DNA of 64,000 nt, from assembly GCA_947497585.1 (NCBI GenBank), contig CANMHG010000011.1:62001-126000 (forward strand), given 5' to 3'. Below the pieces are notes generated by a model. That model saw nothing but the letters and a program-made list of their open reading frames with translations, did no database searches and had not been told where the DNA came from. Shown in pieces: positions 43,318 to 52,247 of the stretch. The position numbers and the translations under genes are program-made. How positions within the stretch are numbered: position 1 is the stretch's first letter; each line of letters starts with the position of its first letter. Source of the stretch: an uncultured Bacillaceae bacterium. GTDB lineage: Bacteria; Bacillota; Bacilli; Bacillales; Bacillaceae_L.

Positions 43318-43719
43318 CTATTTCCGAACTAACTGCTCTATATAATCATAGTCAATTGGATTATCTACTGATTTGTAAAAAAATCCTTTGTATCTTATTG
43401 TGTCGCTTGAGTTAATTATTAGCTCTTTTATAGTTTTACCTTTTTTATCAATAATGGTTGTATTAAAACTATATCCCATATACCCAAATGAAGACTTCCC
43501 TTTTTGAAAAGTTACATCATTTAGATTATCGATTATATGCTCTATCTCTATTTCTTCAGTAATCTCCATTTCGTACCCTGTGTTCCCATCGAAAACGATT
43601 ATCTTAGCAACGTTAGATGGGTCTATATCCACAACTTTGTGAGGGATGTATGTTAGTGCAAACATCAAAACTAAAAGGATTGGAATGGCTAGTATAATAA
43701 TGCCTTTTTTCCCCTTCAT
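43318..43719 (-). CDS. Membrane-anchored DUF5301-like protein
   Basis: 133 residues: one N-terminal helix (about 5-24) and a 105-residue outside domain with a beta-rich pattern (SNVAKIIVFDGNTGYEMEIT, then TTIIDKKGKTIKELIINSSD). There is no lipobox cysteine, so it is a signal anchor or is cleaved. Small anchored proteins of this kind in Bacillus are often annotated DUF5301; that match is from memory and uncertain. AGGAGTGA precedes the ATG. Confidence 0.55.
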   Translation of the reverse strand: MKGKKGIIILAIPILLVLMFALTYIPHKVVDIDPSNVAKIIVFDGNTGYEMEITEEIEIEHIIDNLNDVTFQKGKSSFGYMGYSFNTTIIDKKGKTIKELIINSSDTIRYKGFFYKSVDNPIDYDYIEQLVRK

Positions 43720-43971
43720 AACATCACTCCTTTCTACACACTCTTATTGTGATGGGCATTCTTCACAGAAATATCTTTGTTTATCCGGCTATAGATGCTT
43801 CTGTTTGTATTTTTGAAGCTGCAAAACGGTAATAAATTCTTGGTACTAATATCCATAATTTTATAAATTTTAACAATAAAATACAATACAATTTCATGTT
43901 TATCTATTAACATAGAATTCTGATAAAACCATTATTTTACGGAGACACTAGTTATTGCTTCGTTTAGCGAA

Positions 43972-44002
43972 ACAAAAAGAACATGAGGACGTCCCCATGT
44001 TC
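43972..44002 (-). terminator. Terminator of the ABC/two-component operon, inside hairpin repeat A8
   Basis: GAACATG and CATGTTC with an inner GGACGTCC palindrome, followed on the minus strand by TTTTTG. It starts 18 bases after the last permease stop. It forms the right half of a degenerate GGGGACGG repeat (43940-44002; loop core TTCGTTTAGCGAAAC), so the repeat now ends this operon. 43720-43939 contains no gene. Confidence 0.75.
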
Positions 44003-44019
44003 TCTCCCTGCATCTATTA

Positions 44020-45132
44020 TCACGCATTTCTCCGTTCCATCACATTAATCCCAATCCCCATTAACACAACACCCATTAAGGTCATAATGCTCATCGGAAA
44101 CATCAATTCACTTATGGACTCTCCGTAGATTGTTGCACCTTTTAACCCTTCCATGGCATGTTTAATTGGTACAAAATCAGATATCATTAATAAGAAGTCT
44201 GATGAGACAATTTCCAATGGCCAGTAGGCACCACCTAGCATTGCCATACTGACTGATACAAGAGAGATGATCGCATTAAATTGTTGTGTGCTTTTCACAA
44301 CACTAACTAAAAACATCGTTAAGGCTACGATTGAAAAAACATATGGAACTAGGACGAGTAACGTTTTTCCAAATCCTCCATAAAAGTTAGCACCAATTGC
44401 AAATCGGAACACGAAAAAGATCATGGCAACTTGAAAGTATCCCATTAGGAAGCTATAGGTTAGGTTCCCTGCATACATTTCCCACTTCTTGAGCGGCGAT
44501 AAAATCATCCGGTCCCATACACCTAATGTTCTTTCCTGTAAAATATGATGAACATTATAGGATATCGTGTAAATAACGAAAAAGAGTGTAAAACCGAAGA
44601 TCGTCTGCATTTGGTTATCAATGATTACTGATTCATCCCCACGGAAGGAAGCAGTCTCTATCTGAAACAATGGATTTTTCTCTCGTTCCTTTAATTCGCT
44701 TACTAGTACTTTCTTATCAACTTCTGGAGCTGTTGATGCAGCCTCGTCGATCCTTTTTTGCAATAATAGATTAGCATAAGCAGATTGAAAATAGCTTTCT
44801 AGTAAATGTAAATTCTTGGTTTCTGCTACAATGTTGATTGTATAAGAATCCTCATTAAGCTTCACACTTGCTTCTACATCGCCCTCACTCACCATTTTCT
44901 TTGCTTCTTCTTCTGTTACAATCGCAAATTCAAATGCCTCTGATTGGGTTAACTCCTCCCAAAGTGCTGTACCTTCAACATTCTTGATATCCGTATAAAC
45001 TGGCACAGTAATTGTTTTATAATTCGTGCTGCCCAATAACACTGCAAAGAGAATACTCATAACTGTCATGCCAATCATAAGCATTGGCTTTCTACTAAAT
45101 AATTGAAACTTTGCCCTTAGAATGCTGATCAT
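44020..45132 (-). CDS. ABC-2 permease, second subunit (LnrN-like)
   Basis: 370 residues. N-terminal helix (about 20-40), a roughly 140-residue outside domain, then five helices (about 180-200, 225-250, 258-282, 290-310, 340-362), the YhgE/ABC-2 exporter fold. It overlaps the preceding permease gene by four bases (ATGA). With that permease it would form a heterodimeric channel driven by the ATPase at 46403. Gene order kinase-regulator-ATPase-permease-permease equals B. subtilis lnrJK-LMN (yfiJKLMN), which removes linearmycins; orthology is inferred from order and family only. Confidence 0.82.
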   Translation of the reverse strand: MISILRAKFQLFSRKPMLMIGMTVMSILFAVLLGSTNYKTITVPVYTDIKNVEGTALWEELTQSEAFEFAIVTEEEAKKMVSEGDVEASVKLNEDSYTINIVAETKNLHLLESYFQSAYANLLLQKRIDEAASTAPEVDKKVLVSELKEREKNPLFQIETASFRGDESVIIDNQMQTIFGFTLFFVIYTISYNVHHILQERTLGVWDRMILSPLKKWEMYAGNLTYSFLMGYFQVAMIFFVFRFAIGANFYGGFGKTLLVLVPYVFSIVALTMFLVSVVKSTQQFNAIISLVSVSMAMLGGAYWPLEIVSSDFLLMISDFVPIKHAMEGLKGATIYGESISELMFPMSIMTLMGVVLMGIGINVMERRNA

Positions 45133-46388
45133 ATGGCATCACCCCTTTTCGGAAAACTAACAACCGCCACTATCATCATAATTAAACCAAATACCAACAA
45201 AAAGAGAATATGGTTGTAAATACTTGAAAGCTCTGCTCCTTGTAACAGCTGTAACAGCGAAGTCATGCCTGCACCATTTGGGGTTAGATTTCCCAAAAAT
45301 CCTATTACGGAGGATGAATCGCCAATTGGAGTAAAGCTTCCACCTAAAAAAGCAAAAATAGCGACCAGTACATTTCCGAAAAAATTAGAAACAGCTTCTG
45401 AATTGATTCTGAAATTTAGTGAGGTTAATAATGTTGCTACACCACCAATCGCAAAGCATAGAGATAGATTGACAACTGCGAACCCTAGAATGTCTTCCCA
45501 TACCACATCAAACACAAGAGAAGTTACCCCATATAAAATCATTTGTTGTATAAAAGCAATAAGCATGACCGAGAAGAAAATACCTGTAAGATACGACCAT
45601 CTAGAAGTATTGGATAAAATAATTCGATTAAATACATGAAGTTGCTTTTCTCGATAGGCAAAGGAACTACTATTTGAGGCAATGAACATAATAAACATCA
45701 CGCTCATACCAACTGTATAATATTGCAAGGAGTTAATAGGCTCCCGCTTTGAAACAGTTTCAACTCCCCCAAGCGCCTTGCTCTCTACACCTTCTAGCTG
45801 AATACCCGCCTTTCCAATGACTGTCAGCGTAGAAAGCTGCTTTTGAAAATGAAGTAGAACATCCTCCACTATATTTGTTGAAATTACCTTCCCTTCATTT
45901 TTATATAACTTAATTGAAGTGGAAGCTTGCTCTTCAAGTAAAACAGAAGAAAGGATATCAAGCGTGAAATTTTCTGGAATCTCAATGATTGCAGCATAAC
46001 TTTCATCATTCAAAACAGCATCAAACTGGTCGTAGTTTATCTTTTCAAGCTGAACAATTTCCTTAAGCTCTTTACTTCCAAACACCTCGTTTACCAGTAT
46101 TTGAATTGGCTTAAGCTGATCTGCCCCTTGAGATAAACTTTCTACTGCCTCCACTGGTAGACTTTTTGCTTTTACCTTTTCCATAAAAGCTTCTATATCC
46201 TTCGTCTCATTGCTATGGTCAATGAATGCTACCTTAGCTGAAATTGGAGGTGCATCTTTCCCCATCACACCCCCTAAGGCAAAACCAAGAATTGTAATTA
46301 GCAAAAGTGGCATCAGAAGTAATACCATTAATTCCTGGGGGTTTCTAAGCAATACTACTAAATCTTTCTTAATAAAAGGAATAATCAT
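45129..46388 (-). CDS. ABC-2 permease, first subunit (LnrM-like)
   Basis: 419 residues with the same plan as its neighbour: N-terminal helix (FIKKDLVVLLRNPQELMVLLLMP-type start), a long outside domain with acidic/Ser-rich loops, then about five C-terminal helices. It starts 14 bases after the ATPase stop with AGGTGG before the ATG. Pairs with the permease at 44020. Membrane-active polyenes are the known substrate class of this type in B. subtilis; not demonstrable here. Confidence 0.82.
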   Translation of the reverse strand: MIIPFIKKDLVVLLRNPQELMVLLLMPLLLITILGFALGGVMGKDAPPISAKVAFIDHSNETKDIEAFMEKVKAKSLPVEAVESLSQGADQLKPIQILVNEVFGSKELKEIVQLEKINYDQFDAVLNDESYAAIIEIPENFTLDILSSVLLEEQASTSIKLYKNEGKVISTNIVEDVLLHFQKQLSTLTVIGKAGIQLEGVESKALGGVETVSKREPINSLQYYTVGMSVMFIMFIASNSSSFAYREKQLHVFNRIILSNTSRWSYLTGIFFSVMLIAFIQQMILYGVTSLVFDVVWEDILGFAVVNLSLCFAIGGVATLLTSLNFRINSEAVSNFFGNVLVAIFAFLGGSFTPIGDSSSVIGFLGNLTPNGAGMTSLLQLLQGAELSSIYNHILFLLVFGLIMMIVAVVSFPKRGDAI

Positions 46389-46402
46389 CTGCTCACCACC
46401 TA

Positions 46403-47335
46403 CTAATCTCTTAGAGCCCTTCCTGTTAGATGCAGGAAAACGTCCTCTAGTGTCGGAGCTTTAACATCAACTGAAATCAAAGTTGTATTCGTTTCTTCAG
46501 CCACCTGCGAAATTTTCTTAAACAAGTTGTACTCCTTAGGAACTATGATTGTTACATGATGATCCTGTGTTTTTACTTGACGAATCGTAGCGTCCTCTTG
46601 AAGTTGTTTGATAAACTCTTCTTTTACTCTCTCAACCTTGATCGAAATTGTATTTTCAGAGGAAAGAATATTCTTTAATTCTTCCTTTGTTCCAGATGCG
46701 ATAATATGACCTTTATCCATAATATAAATTCGGTCACATAAAAACTCGACCTCCTCCATGTAATGGCTGGTATACAATACGGTCATTCCTCTTTCCTGAT
46801 TCAGGCGCTTTACGGTTTCTAATATATAATTTCGAGATTGTGGGTCAATCCCTACCGTCGGTTCATCCATGATGATGATTTCAGGATTATGAAGCAAAGC
46901 CACCCCAATATTGAGCCTTCTTTTCATACCACCAGAGAAGGTTTTGACAAGATCCTTTCGTCGTTCAGTCAGTCCAACTTGTTCTAACACCTCATCGATT
47001 CTTTTTTTCAATTCAGCTCCCTTTAAACGATAAATCTCACCAAAGAAACGTAAATTCTCTTCTGCTGATAAATCTGTATAAAGTGCAATTTCTTGTGGGA
47101 CAACTCCTAAAACCTTACGGATGTTCCGCGGATTTTTAATTACACTCTCGTTTAGTAGTCTTACATCACCTGAAGTTGGTACAACGAGTGAAGAAAGCAT
47201 AGAGATTGTGGTTGATTTTCCTGCCCCATTTGGACCAAGAAGTCCAACAATCTCCCCCTTTTCCAAGAACATATTAACACCCTGTGTTGCATAGTTTTGC
47301 TTATATTTTTTCGATAAATTCGTTACCTCTAGCAT
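46403..47335 (-). CDS. ABC exporter ATP-binding protein (LnrL-like)
   Basis: 310 residues, DrrA/CcmA-type drug-export ATPase. Walker A GPNGAGKSTT near 36, Q-loop in LGVVPQEIALY, signature FSGGMKRRLN near 133, Walker B IIIMDEPTVGIDP, H-loop in LYTSHYMEE. A C-terminal domain of about 90 residues ending in LEDVFLHLTGR is typical of the DrrA subgroup. Preceded by AAGGAGG and by a 160-base gap with a palindrome that may bind the response regulator. Confidence 0.9.
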   Translation of the reverse strand: MLEVTNLSKKYKQNYATQGVNMFLEKGEIVGLLGPNGAGKSTTISMLSSLVVPTSGDVRLLNESVIKNPRNIRKVLGVVPQEIALYTDLSAEENLRFFGEIYRLKGAELKKRIDEVLEQVGLTERRKDLVKTFSGGMKRRLNIGVALLHNPEIIIMDEPTVGIDPQSRNYILETVKRLNQERGMTVLYTSHYMEEVEFLCDRIYIMDKGHIIASGTKEELKNILSSENTISIKVERVKEEFIKQLQEDATIRQVKTQDHHVTIIVPKEYNLFKKISQVAEETNTTLISVDVKAPTLEDVFLHLTGRALRD

Positions 47336-47419
47336 ACCATCCCCTCCTTTATAGTTTCATAATAGCTAGTTTGAGTTGATAGCAACACTATTTGATGTCA
47401 CTTGTTACCGTATAAAAAC

Positions 47420-47433
47420 ATGACCTAAGTCAT
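47420..47433. promoter_or_regulatory. Palindrome in front of the ABC genes, candidate regulator site
   Basis: ATGACCTAAGTCAT, arms of 5 bp around a 4-base centre, 85 bp before the ATPase start. A TTGAAA-like -35 overlaps its flank on the minus strand. NarL-type regulators bind such imperfect palindromes, so control by the adjacent regulator is plausible. Confidence 0.4.
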
Positions 47434-47494
47434 TTTTTCAAATGAAAAAGGGTTATCCATAAGGCCATTTAGGCCCTTGGACACCCCTTGAATG

Positions 47495-48124
47495 TCAGGT
47501 AATATCATTTTTTACAGCAAAAATGGCAAGCTGCGTGCGGTCTCGAAGCTCTAATTTATGTAAAACATGCGTAATATGGTTTTTAACCGTTCCAACTGAT
47601 AAAAATAGTTCATCAGCGATTTCTTTATTGGTTTTCCCTTCGCCTACTAATCTTGTAATGTCCAGCTCCCTAGAGGATAAAGGTATATCTAGTTTCTTCC
47701 CTACCCTTTGTAATAAACGAGGCATTACCTTTGCAACAACCTCTTCATGGATTGGTAAGCCACCTTGCAAGCAGCTATGAACTGCATTAAGTAAAACATC
47801 CTTGTCTGACGTTTTTAATAAAAATGCATTGGCACCATCCTTCAAAGCCTGTATTGCATACTCGTCATCGTTAAAAGTGGTTAAGATCAAAATTTTAACA
47901 AGAGGCCAGCGCTTCTTTATTAGTCTAGTAGCTTCAAGTCCGTTCATGACAGGCATTCGTATATCCATTAACACAACATCAATGACGTGAGCTTCCATCA
48001 TCTTGATTGCCACTTCTCCATTCTCTGCCTCTGCAACTACCTTGATTCGATTATCCTGTTCTAGCATAAGCCTTAAACCTTGCCTAACAATGGACTGGTC
48101 TTCTACAATTAACACATTCCACAT
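47495..48124 (-). CDS. NarL/LuxR-family response regulator (LnrK-like)
   Basis: 209 residues. Receiver domain 1-120 with EDQ acidic pair, phospho-Asp in VVLMDIRMPVMNG near 54 and Lys in FLLKTSDKD. The LuxR-type HTH at 140-205 (LSSRELDITRLVGEGKTNKEI, then TVKNHITHVLHKL). AAAGGAGG precedes the ATG. It partners the kinase encoded 22 bases upstream and probably activates the ABC genes downstream. Confidence 0.92.
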   Translation of the reverse strand: MWNVLIVEDQSIVRQGLRLMLEQDNRIKVVAEAENGEVAIKMMEAHVIDVVLMDIRMPVMNGLEATRLIKKRWPLVKILILTTFNDDEYAIQALKDGANAFLLKTSDKDVLLNAVHSCLQGGLPIHEEVVAKVMPRLLQRVGKKLDIPLSSRELDITRLVGEGKTNKEIADELFLSVGTVKNHITHVLHKLELRDRTQLAIFAVKNDIT

Positions 48125-48146
48125 ACAATTATCCTCCTTTCTATTT

Positions 48147-49217
48147 CTATGGAAGCATCCCTTTTATGATAAAATGTTCATCCGTTTGATAGACCGTTAG
48201 AGTGCCACTAAGCTCCTCCACACGCTTTCTCATATTTTGTAATCCGAAGCCTTCTTGAAAAGGTTCCTTTTTATAGATTCGATTTGAAACTACAAATTCG
48301 ATATTTCCGTTTGCCGTTTTACCAAGGACAACCTGTACTTCGCGTGAGTGAGCATGACGCATCGCATTTGTTAGCCCTTCTTGTATGACTCGGTATAACA
48401 CAACACTTTGTTCGTTTGTGAGTCTTTCTGAAAGAATTCCCTGCTTTGTAGTAAAGTGAACCATGATATGACTTTCAGCCTCTAACTTTTTAATAAGCTG
48501 CAATATCGTTGCAATTCCTTCGTATTCCTTGTCCTTTAATGTTCTAACAGCAAATCGCGTTTCTTCTAAACTATCTTTAGCAATCTCTTTAAGTTCTTGG
48601 TAGTTTTCTGCGCCATTTTGAATAGAGAGAATTTCCAGCTGCATGAGTAATGCCGTTAGCTTATGTCCAACAGAATCATGAATGTCCCTAGCAATCTTCG
48701 TTCGTTCCTGATAGCGTGCTTCCTCCTCGGTTACAAGCGCAAGTCTTTTTAGCTTTCTATATTCACCTAGCAATTCTTCATACAAGTCCCGCTGCTCTTG
48801 TTTCTTCGTCCACAATGTATTTAACTGTATGGCTAAAATGTAGAATAATAGAATATAGCAAAAGACAGAGAGCTTAATAACATTTATCAAAAGGAACAAA
48901 AGTAAACAGACTACAGATAACATTACGAGTATTTTAAAATAGGCACTATCTAGTTGTTGAGCAGCTAATAAAGCAGTATATAGTAATAGTAACAATATGT
49001 ATGGATTATCTGCTTCTACAACACCAATGATCAATAACATTCCTGAAATGACACTATATAAATAAAACGGTTTTGGAGCTACCTTTAGGAAAAAATACAA
49101 TGTCATAACTACTGCACAAATCATGATTGCATATGGAGACAGATTTGTTCCTTCATAAACGAAAAACAATCCCCAAAATACCATTAAACCAATTGTCTGG
49201 AATATAAAATGTTTCAT
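48147..49217 (-). CDS. NarL-type sensor histidine kinase (LnrJ-like)
   Basis: 356 residues from the ATG at 49217 (GGGG before it; the longer frame to 49292 has no site). About six N-terminal membrane helices up to residue 135 with hardly any outside loops, a coiled linker, then HisKA_3 with IARDIHDSVGHKLTALLMQ near 182 and a HATPase domain with EGLTNAMRHAH and GFGLQNMRKRVEELSG. Intramembrane sensing of a lipid-active drug fits this topology. It forms a unit with the regulator and exporter that follow. Confidence 0.9.
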   Translation of the reverse strand: MKHFIFQTIGLMVFWGLFFVYEGTNLSPYAIMICAVVMTLYFFLKVAPKPFYLYSVISGMLLIIGVVEADNPYILLLLLYTALLAAQQLDSAYFKILVMLSVVCLLLFLLINVIKLSVFCYILLFYILAIQLNTLWTKKQEQRDLYEELLGEYRKLKRLALVTEEEARYQERTKIARDIHDSVGHKLTALLMQLEILSIQNGAENYQELKEIAKDSLEETRFAVRTLKDKEYEGIATILQLIKKLEAESHIMVHFTTKQGILSERLTNEQSVVLYRVIQEGLTNAMRHAHSREVQVVLGKTANGNIEFVVSNRIYKKEPFQEGFGLQNMRKRVEELSGTLTVYQTDEHFIIKGMLP

Positions 49218-49351
49218 ATTAACCCCACATTTTTTCACGTTAGATCTTATTTTCAAGTAAATTATAACACTTTCTACCAATTTTCCTATCAAACATTTCT
49301 AATAAGATCCAACATGCTTTAACGTAGGTATGAAGTGAAATCTTCCATTCA

Positions 49352-50218
49352 CTACAAAAGATTAGAGAGTTTTTTATCTTTCCATAATAAAATCTCTCTA
49401 GCAACCACCTCAGGTTTATCCCAATGAACATTGTGCTTCGTATTGTCTATACCTACTATTTTTACATCCTTAATACCACTTCTTATATGTTGTATTCCAC
49501 TAATTCTTGCTGGGTCCGTCTCAGGAAGGGTTGCATGAAACAATAATACTGGGCATGTAATACTATCAAAAGTAGTTGAGCAAGGCTCTTTATAGAATGC
49601 CTTGATCGTTGATAACAAGCTAAAACGATCCGCCTTCAATTCGTATGTTCCGTTAACCTCGTTAAAGTTGGAGCAAATAATAGAATCAAGAGATTCATCC
49701 CACTTTTTTGTTGTGTATTCTTGATAGGATTTTACGACTTCATCCCAGGATTTATATTTAGCTGACTGTATATACTCATCCCAATCTAATAGGGCTTGTG
49801 CTTCTGTCAAACCTTGTATATGCTCAGGAAATACATACCCGCCATCGAAAAGAATGACTCCCTTTACACTTTCAGGAAAAGCCTTCGCAAAGTGTAATGC
49901 AAGGTCTGCTCCCCAGGAATGGCCTAATAGGTAGAAAGGTTCTTTGACTAATTGGGTTATTACCTTTTCAATTCTTCCTACTAAAATAGAAAACCAATAA
50001 TCTTCTTCCTTTTCCAATGGCTGTGTTTGCCCGTGACCTGGGCTGTCTATCAAGATAAGATGAAAGTTTTCACACAGAAATTCACTTAGAGCTAAAAAGC
50101 TGTTGGAATCACCTGTCATTCCATGTAAACAAATAAGCGCTGGCAACTCACGTTCGCCTACTTCATACCCATGAAAAGTATGATTTTCCACTGTTATGTT
50201 AAATTCATTCACACTCAT
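49352..50218 (-). CDS. Alpha/beta hydrolase
   Basis: 288 residues. Oxyanion strand LICLHGMTGDSNSF near 28, nucleophile elbow LLGHSWGADLAL near 97 (Ser), catalytic His near the end in DNTKHNVHWDKPE, and an Asp after the seventh strand region. No signal peptide, so cytoplasmic. Such enzymes are esterases, lipases or lactonases; nothing in the context narrows the substrate. It ends about 135 bases before the kinase start and appears monocistronic. Confidence 0.85.
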   Translation of the reverse strand: MSVNEFNITVENHTFHGYEVGERELPALICLHGMTGDSNSFLALSEFLCENFHLILIDSPGHGQTQPLEKEEDYWFSILVGRIEKVITQLVKEPFYLLGHSWGADLALHFAKAFPESVKGVILFDGGYVFPEHIQGLTEAQALLDWDEYIQSAKYKSWDEVVKSYQEYTTKKWDESLDSIICSNFNEVNGTYELKADRFSLLSTIKAFYKEPCSTTFDSITCPVLLFHATLPETDPARISGIQHIRSGIKDVKIVGIDNTKHNVHWDKPEVVAREILLWKDKKLSNLL

Positions 50219-50423
50219 TTCTCCTTTTTCAGAACCCGAATTTCTTCTTAATTTTCAATTCTACAAAAATAGTCACTAATCCTTCTATCGGTCGTTATGG
50301 CTAATAAAAACATACAAATTCCTTTTAAAAGAGCCTTTTTTTATACAATCTCAAACAACCTGTCAGACCTCAGCATACTATATTGATGAACAATCATTCC
50401 TTTTAGAAAGGGGGTGAATTTCT

Positions 50424-50666
50424 ATGAGCAATGGTCAACCTACATGCAGTAGTTTGGGGCTTTTCCTTGGATTTTTAACAGGTGTGATATGGTTCCTATT
50501 AGCTGTATTGGGAGTAATCCCAACTTTCCTAGGATTACTTGGACTAGTAGGAGGTATTGTTGGTGCTATAAGACTAATTATTGCAATAATTGGCTTCCTT
50601 GCGTTTGTTCTCCTTGGATTTTGTATTTTCAAGAGAGCATGGCGCTGTTTCAAAAAGGGATGCTAG
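50424..50666 (+). CDS. Small Gly/Leu/Ile-rich double-helix membrane protein
   Basis: 80 residues with a strong GGGGGTG site before the ATG. Two long hydrophobic helices (about 10-35 and 40-68) with many Gly (GLLGLVGGIVGAI), four Cys near the ends (CSS at 8, FCIF near 68, RCFKKGC at the tail) and a basic C-terminus. No family recognised. Size and composition recall bacteriocin-like or spore/holin-type proteins, but there are no processing or immunity genes beside it. It has its own promoter region and terminator. Confidence 0.65.
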   Translation: MSNGQPTCSSLGLFLGFLTGVIWFLLAVLGVIPTFLGLLGLVGGIVGAIRLIIAIIGFLAFVLLGFCIFKRAWRCFKKGC

Positions 50667-50676
50667 ATAGACATGT

Positions 50677-50710
50677 GAAGACAGTCCCTTTATAAGAGAC
50701 TGTCTTCTAC
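50677..50710 (+). terminator. Terminator of the small membrane protein
   Basis: GAAGACAGTC and GACTGTCTTC (10 bp, 11-base loop) followed by TACTTT on the plus strand. Confidence 0.75.
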
Positions 50711-50779
50711 TTTACATCTACTAGTTTTGCTTTTCTACCGTATTAGTAAGTTGGATGTGTACGGATAATATTTTATTTA

Positions 50780-52045
50780 TTAAACTTCCCCCCTATCCAA
50801 TCTCTCCTTAGTTGCTTCACCTAAAATGCTTTTCAAATCATTACCCGAAGGATTTTGGAATACTCTCAAACCGAATTCAGGTGCGACTGCAAAGAGATGA
50901 TCAAAAATATCCGATTGAATGGATTCATACACATCCCACCGTACATCGCTAGTAAATGCATAAATTTCTATTGGCAAGCCATGTTCGGTTGGTGCCAATT
51001 GTCTGACGAGCAAGGTCATGTTATCACTTATTCCCTTGTGATTTTGGAGGTAATGAGTAACATATGCCCGAAACACACCGATATTTGTAAGTGCCCGACC
51101 ATTCACCGGATTGTTCCTGTTTATCTCATGCTTCGTATTATATTCAGCAATTTCATGTTGTTTCGTTGTTATGTATGTAGAAAGATAGTGTATATGTTTA
51201 AACTTCTCTATCATATCTTCCGAGCAAAAAGTAATAGTGTTCGTATCTATAAAAATAGACCGCTTGATACGGCGACCACCTGACACCTGCATCCCTCTCC
51301 AGTTTTTAAAAGAATCAGATACAAGGGCATAGCTCGGAATGGTCGTAATTGTTTTATCAAAGTTTTGTACCTTTACGGTATTTAAAGAGATATCAATTAT
51401 GTCCCCATCCGCCTCGTACTTCGGCATTTCAATCCAGTCCCCAACACGTACCATATCATTAGCAGCTAGCTGAATTCCAGCTACGAGCCCTAAGATTGAA
51501 TCCTTAAAAATTAATAAAAGCACCGCTGATAAAGCTCCAAATCCACTAAGAAGTAGAAAAGGACTCTCACCAATAAGGTTGGCAATTACGAGAATGCTAC
51601 CTAAGGTAAAAAATATGATTTTAGCTACCTGAATATATCCCTTAATCGGCTTGGTTTTTGAGATTTCAAACGTTTTATAAATATCATTAAATGAATTTAA
51701 AACGTTATTAATCACAAGCAATCCAACGATAATGATGTAAGCAATAACTCCTTTTTCAATCCAATACTGCTGCTCTGGAAAAGTACCGGCAAAATAATAA
51801 ATAATAATTGCTGGCACAATGTGAGATAGTCTATGAAAGACCCTTCTCTCCAAAAAAATATCATCCCACTTGAAATTATTATTCTTAATAAAATGAGTGA
51901 TAAATCTCATGACAATTTTTTTAGTAATAAAGTTCGCAACGATACTGAGGATAACTACAAATAAAATCAATAAAAAAGCAGCCATATACTCAGCTAGAGT
52001 TGGATCCATCCCATAAAGGATTAGTTGATTGTGAATAATCTTCAT
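50780..52045 (-). CDS. MscS-family mechanosensitive channel (YbdG-like)
   Basis: 421 residues. Four to five N-terminal helices (about 18-42, 70-88, 96-115, 140-160, 165-190), the MscS pore and beta domain at 190-255 (LGLVAGIQLAANDMVRVGDWIE, then ISLNTVKVQNFDKTITTIP), and a long C-terminal cytoplasmic domain with the YbdG-type insertions (KRSIFIDTNTITFC, then LPIEIYAFTSDVRWDVYE). Opens on membrane tension and protects against down-shock. GGGAGG precedes the ATG. Monocistronic. Confidence 0.9.
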   Translation of the reverse strand: MKIIHNQLILYGMDPTLAEYMAAFLLILFVVILSIVANFITKKIVMRFITHFIKNNNFKWDDIFLERRVFHRLSHIVPAIIIYYFAGTFPEQQYWIEKGVIAYIIIVGLLVINNVLNSFNDIYKTFEISKTKPIKGYIQVAKIIFFTLGSILVIANLIGESPFLLLSGFGALSAVLLLIFKDSILGLVAGIQLAANDMVRVGDWIEMPKYEADGDIIDISLNTVKVQNFDKTITTIPSYALVSDSFKNWRGMQVSGGRRIKRSIFIDTNTITFCSEDMIEKFKHIHYLSTYITTKQHEIAEYNTKHEINRNNPVNGRALTNIGVFRAYVTHYLQNHKGISDNMTLLVRQLAPTEHGLPIEIYAFTSDVRWDVYESIQSDIFDHLFAVAPEFGLRVFQNPSGNDLKSILGEATKERLDRGEV

Positions 52046-52247
52046 CGTTTCCCTCCCCTAAAATTTATTCTTTCTCTTTAATAAGAACTCTAGATTATTA
52101 TGTTCTGTAGTTTGGATTTTTAATTTCTCAAAAAACAAAATACATACTTATGACACCGGAATCAGATTCAAACAAGAATAATTTTCTACTCTACCATCAC
52201 CAATCATACCACTATTTGGTAGAATATTAATTGGAGGTGTATCAAAA

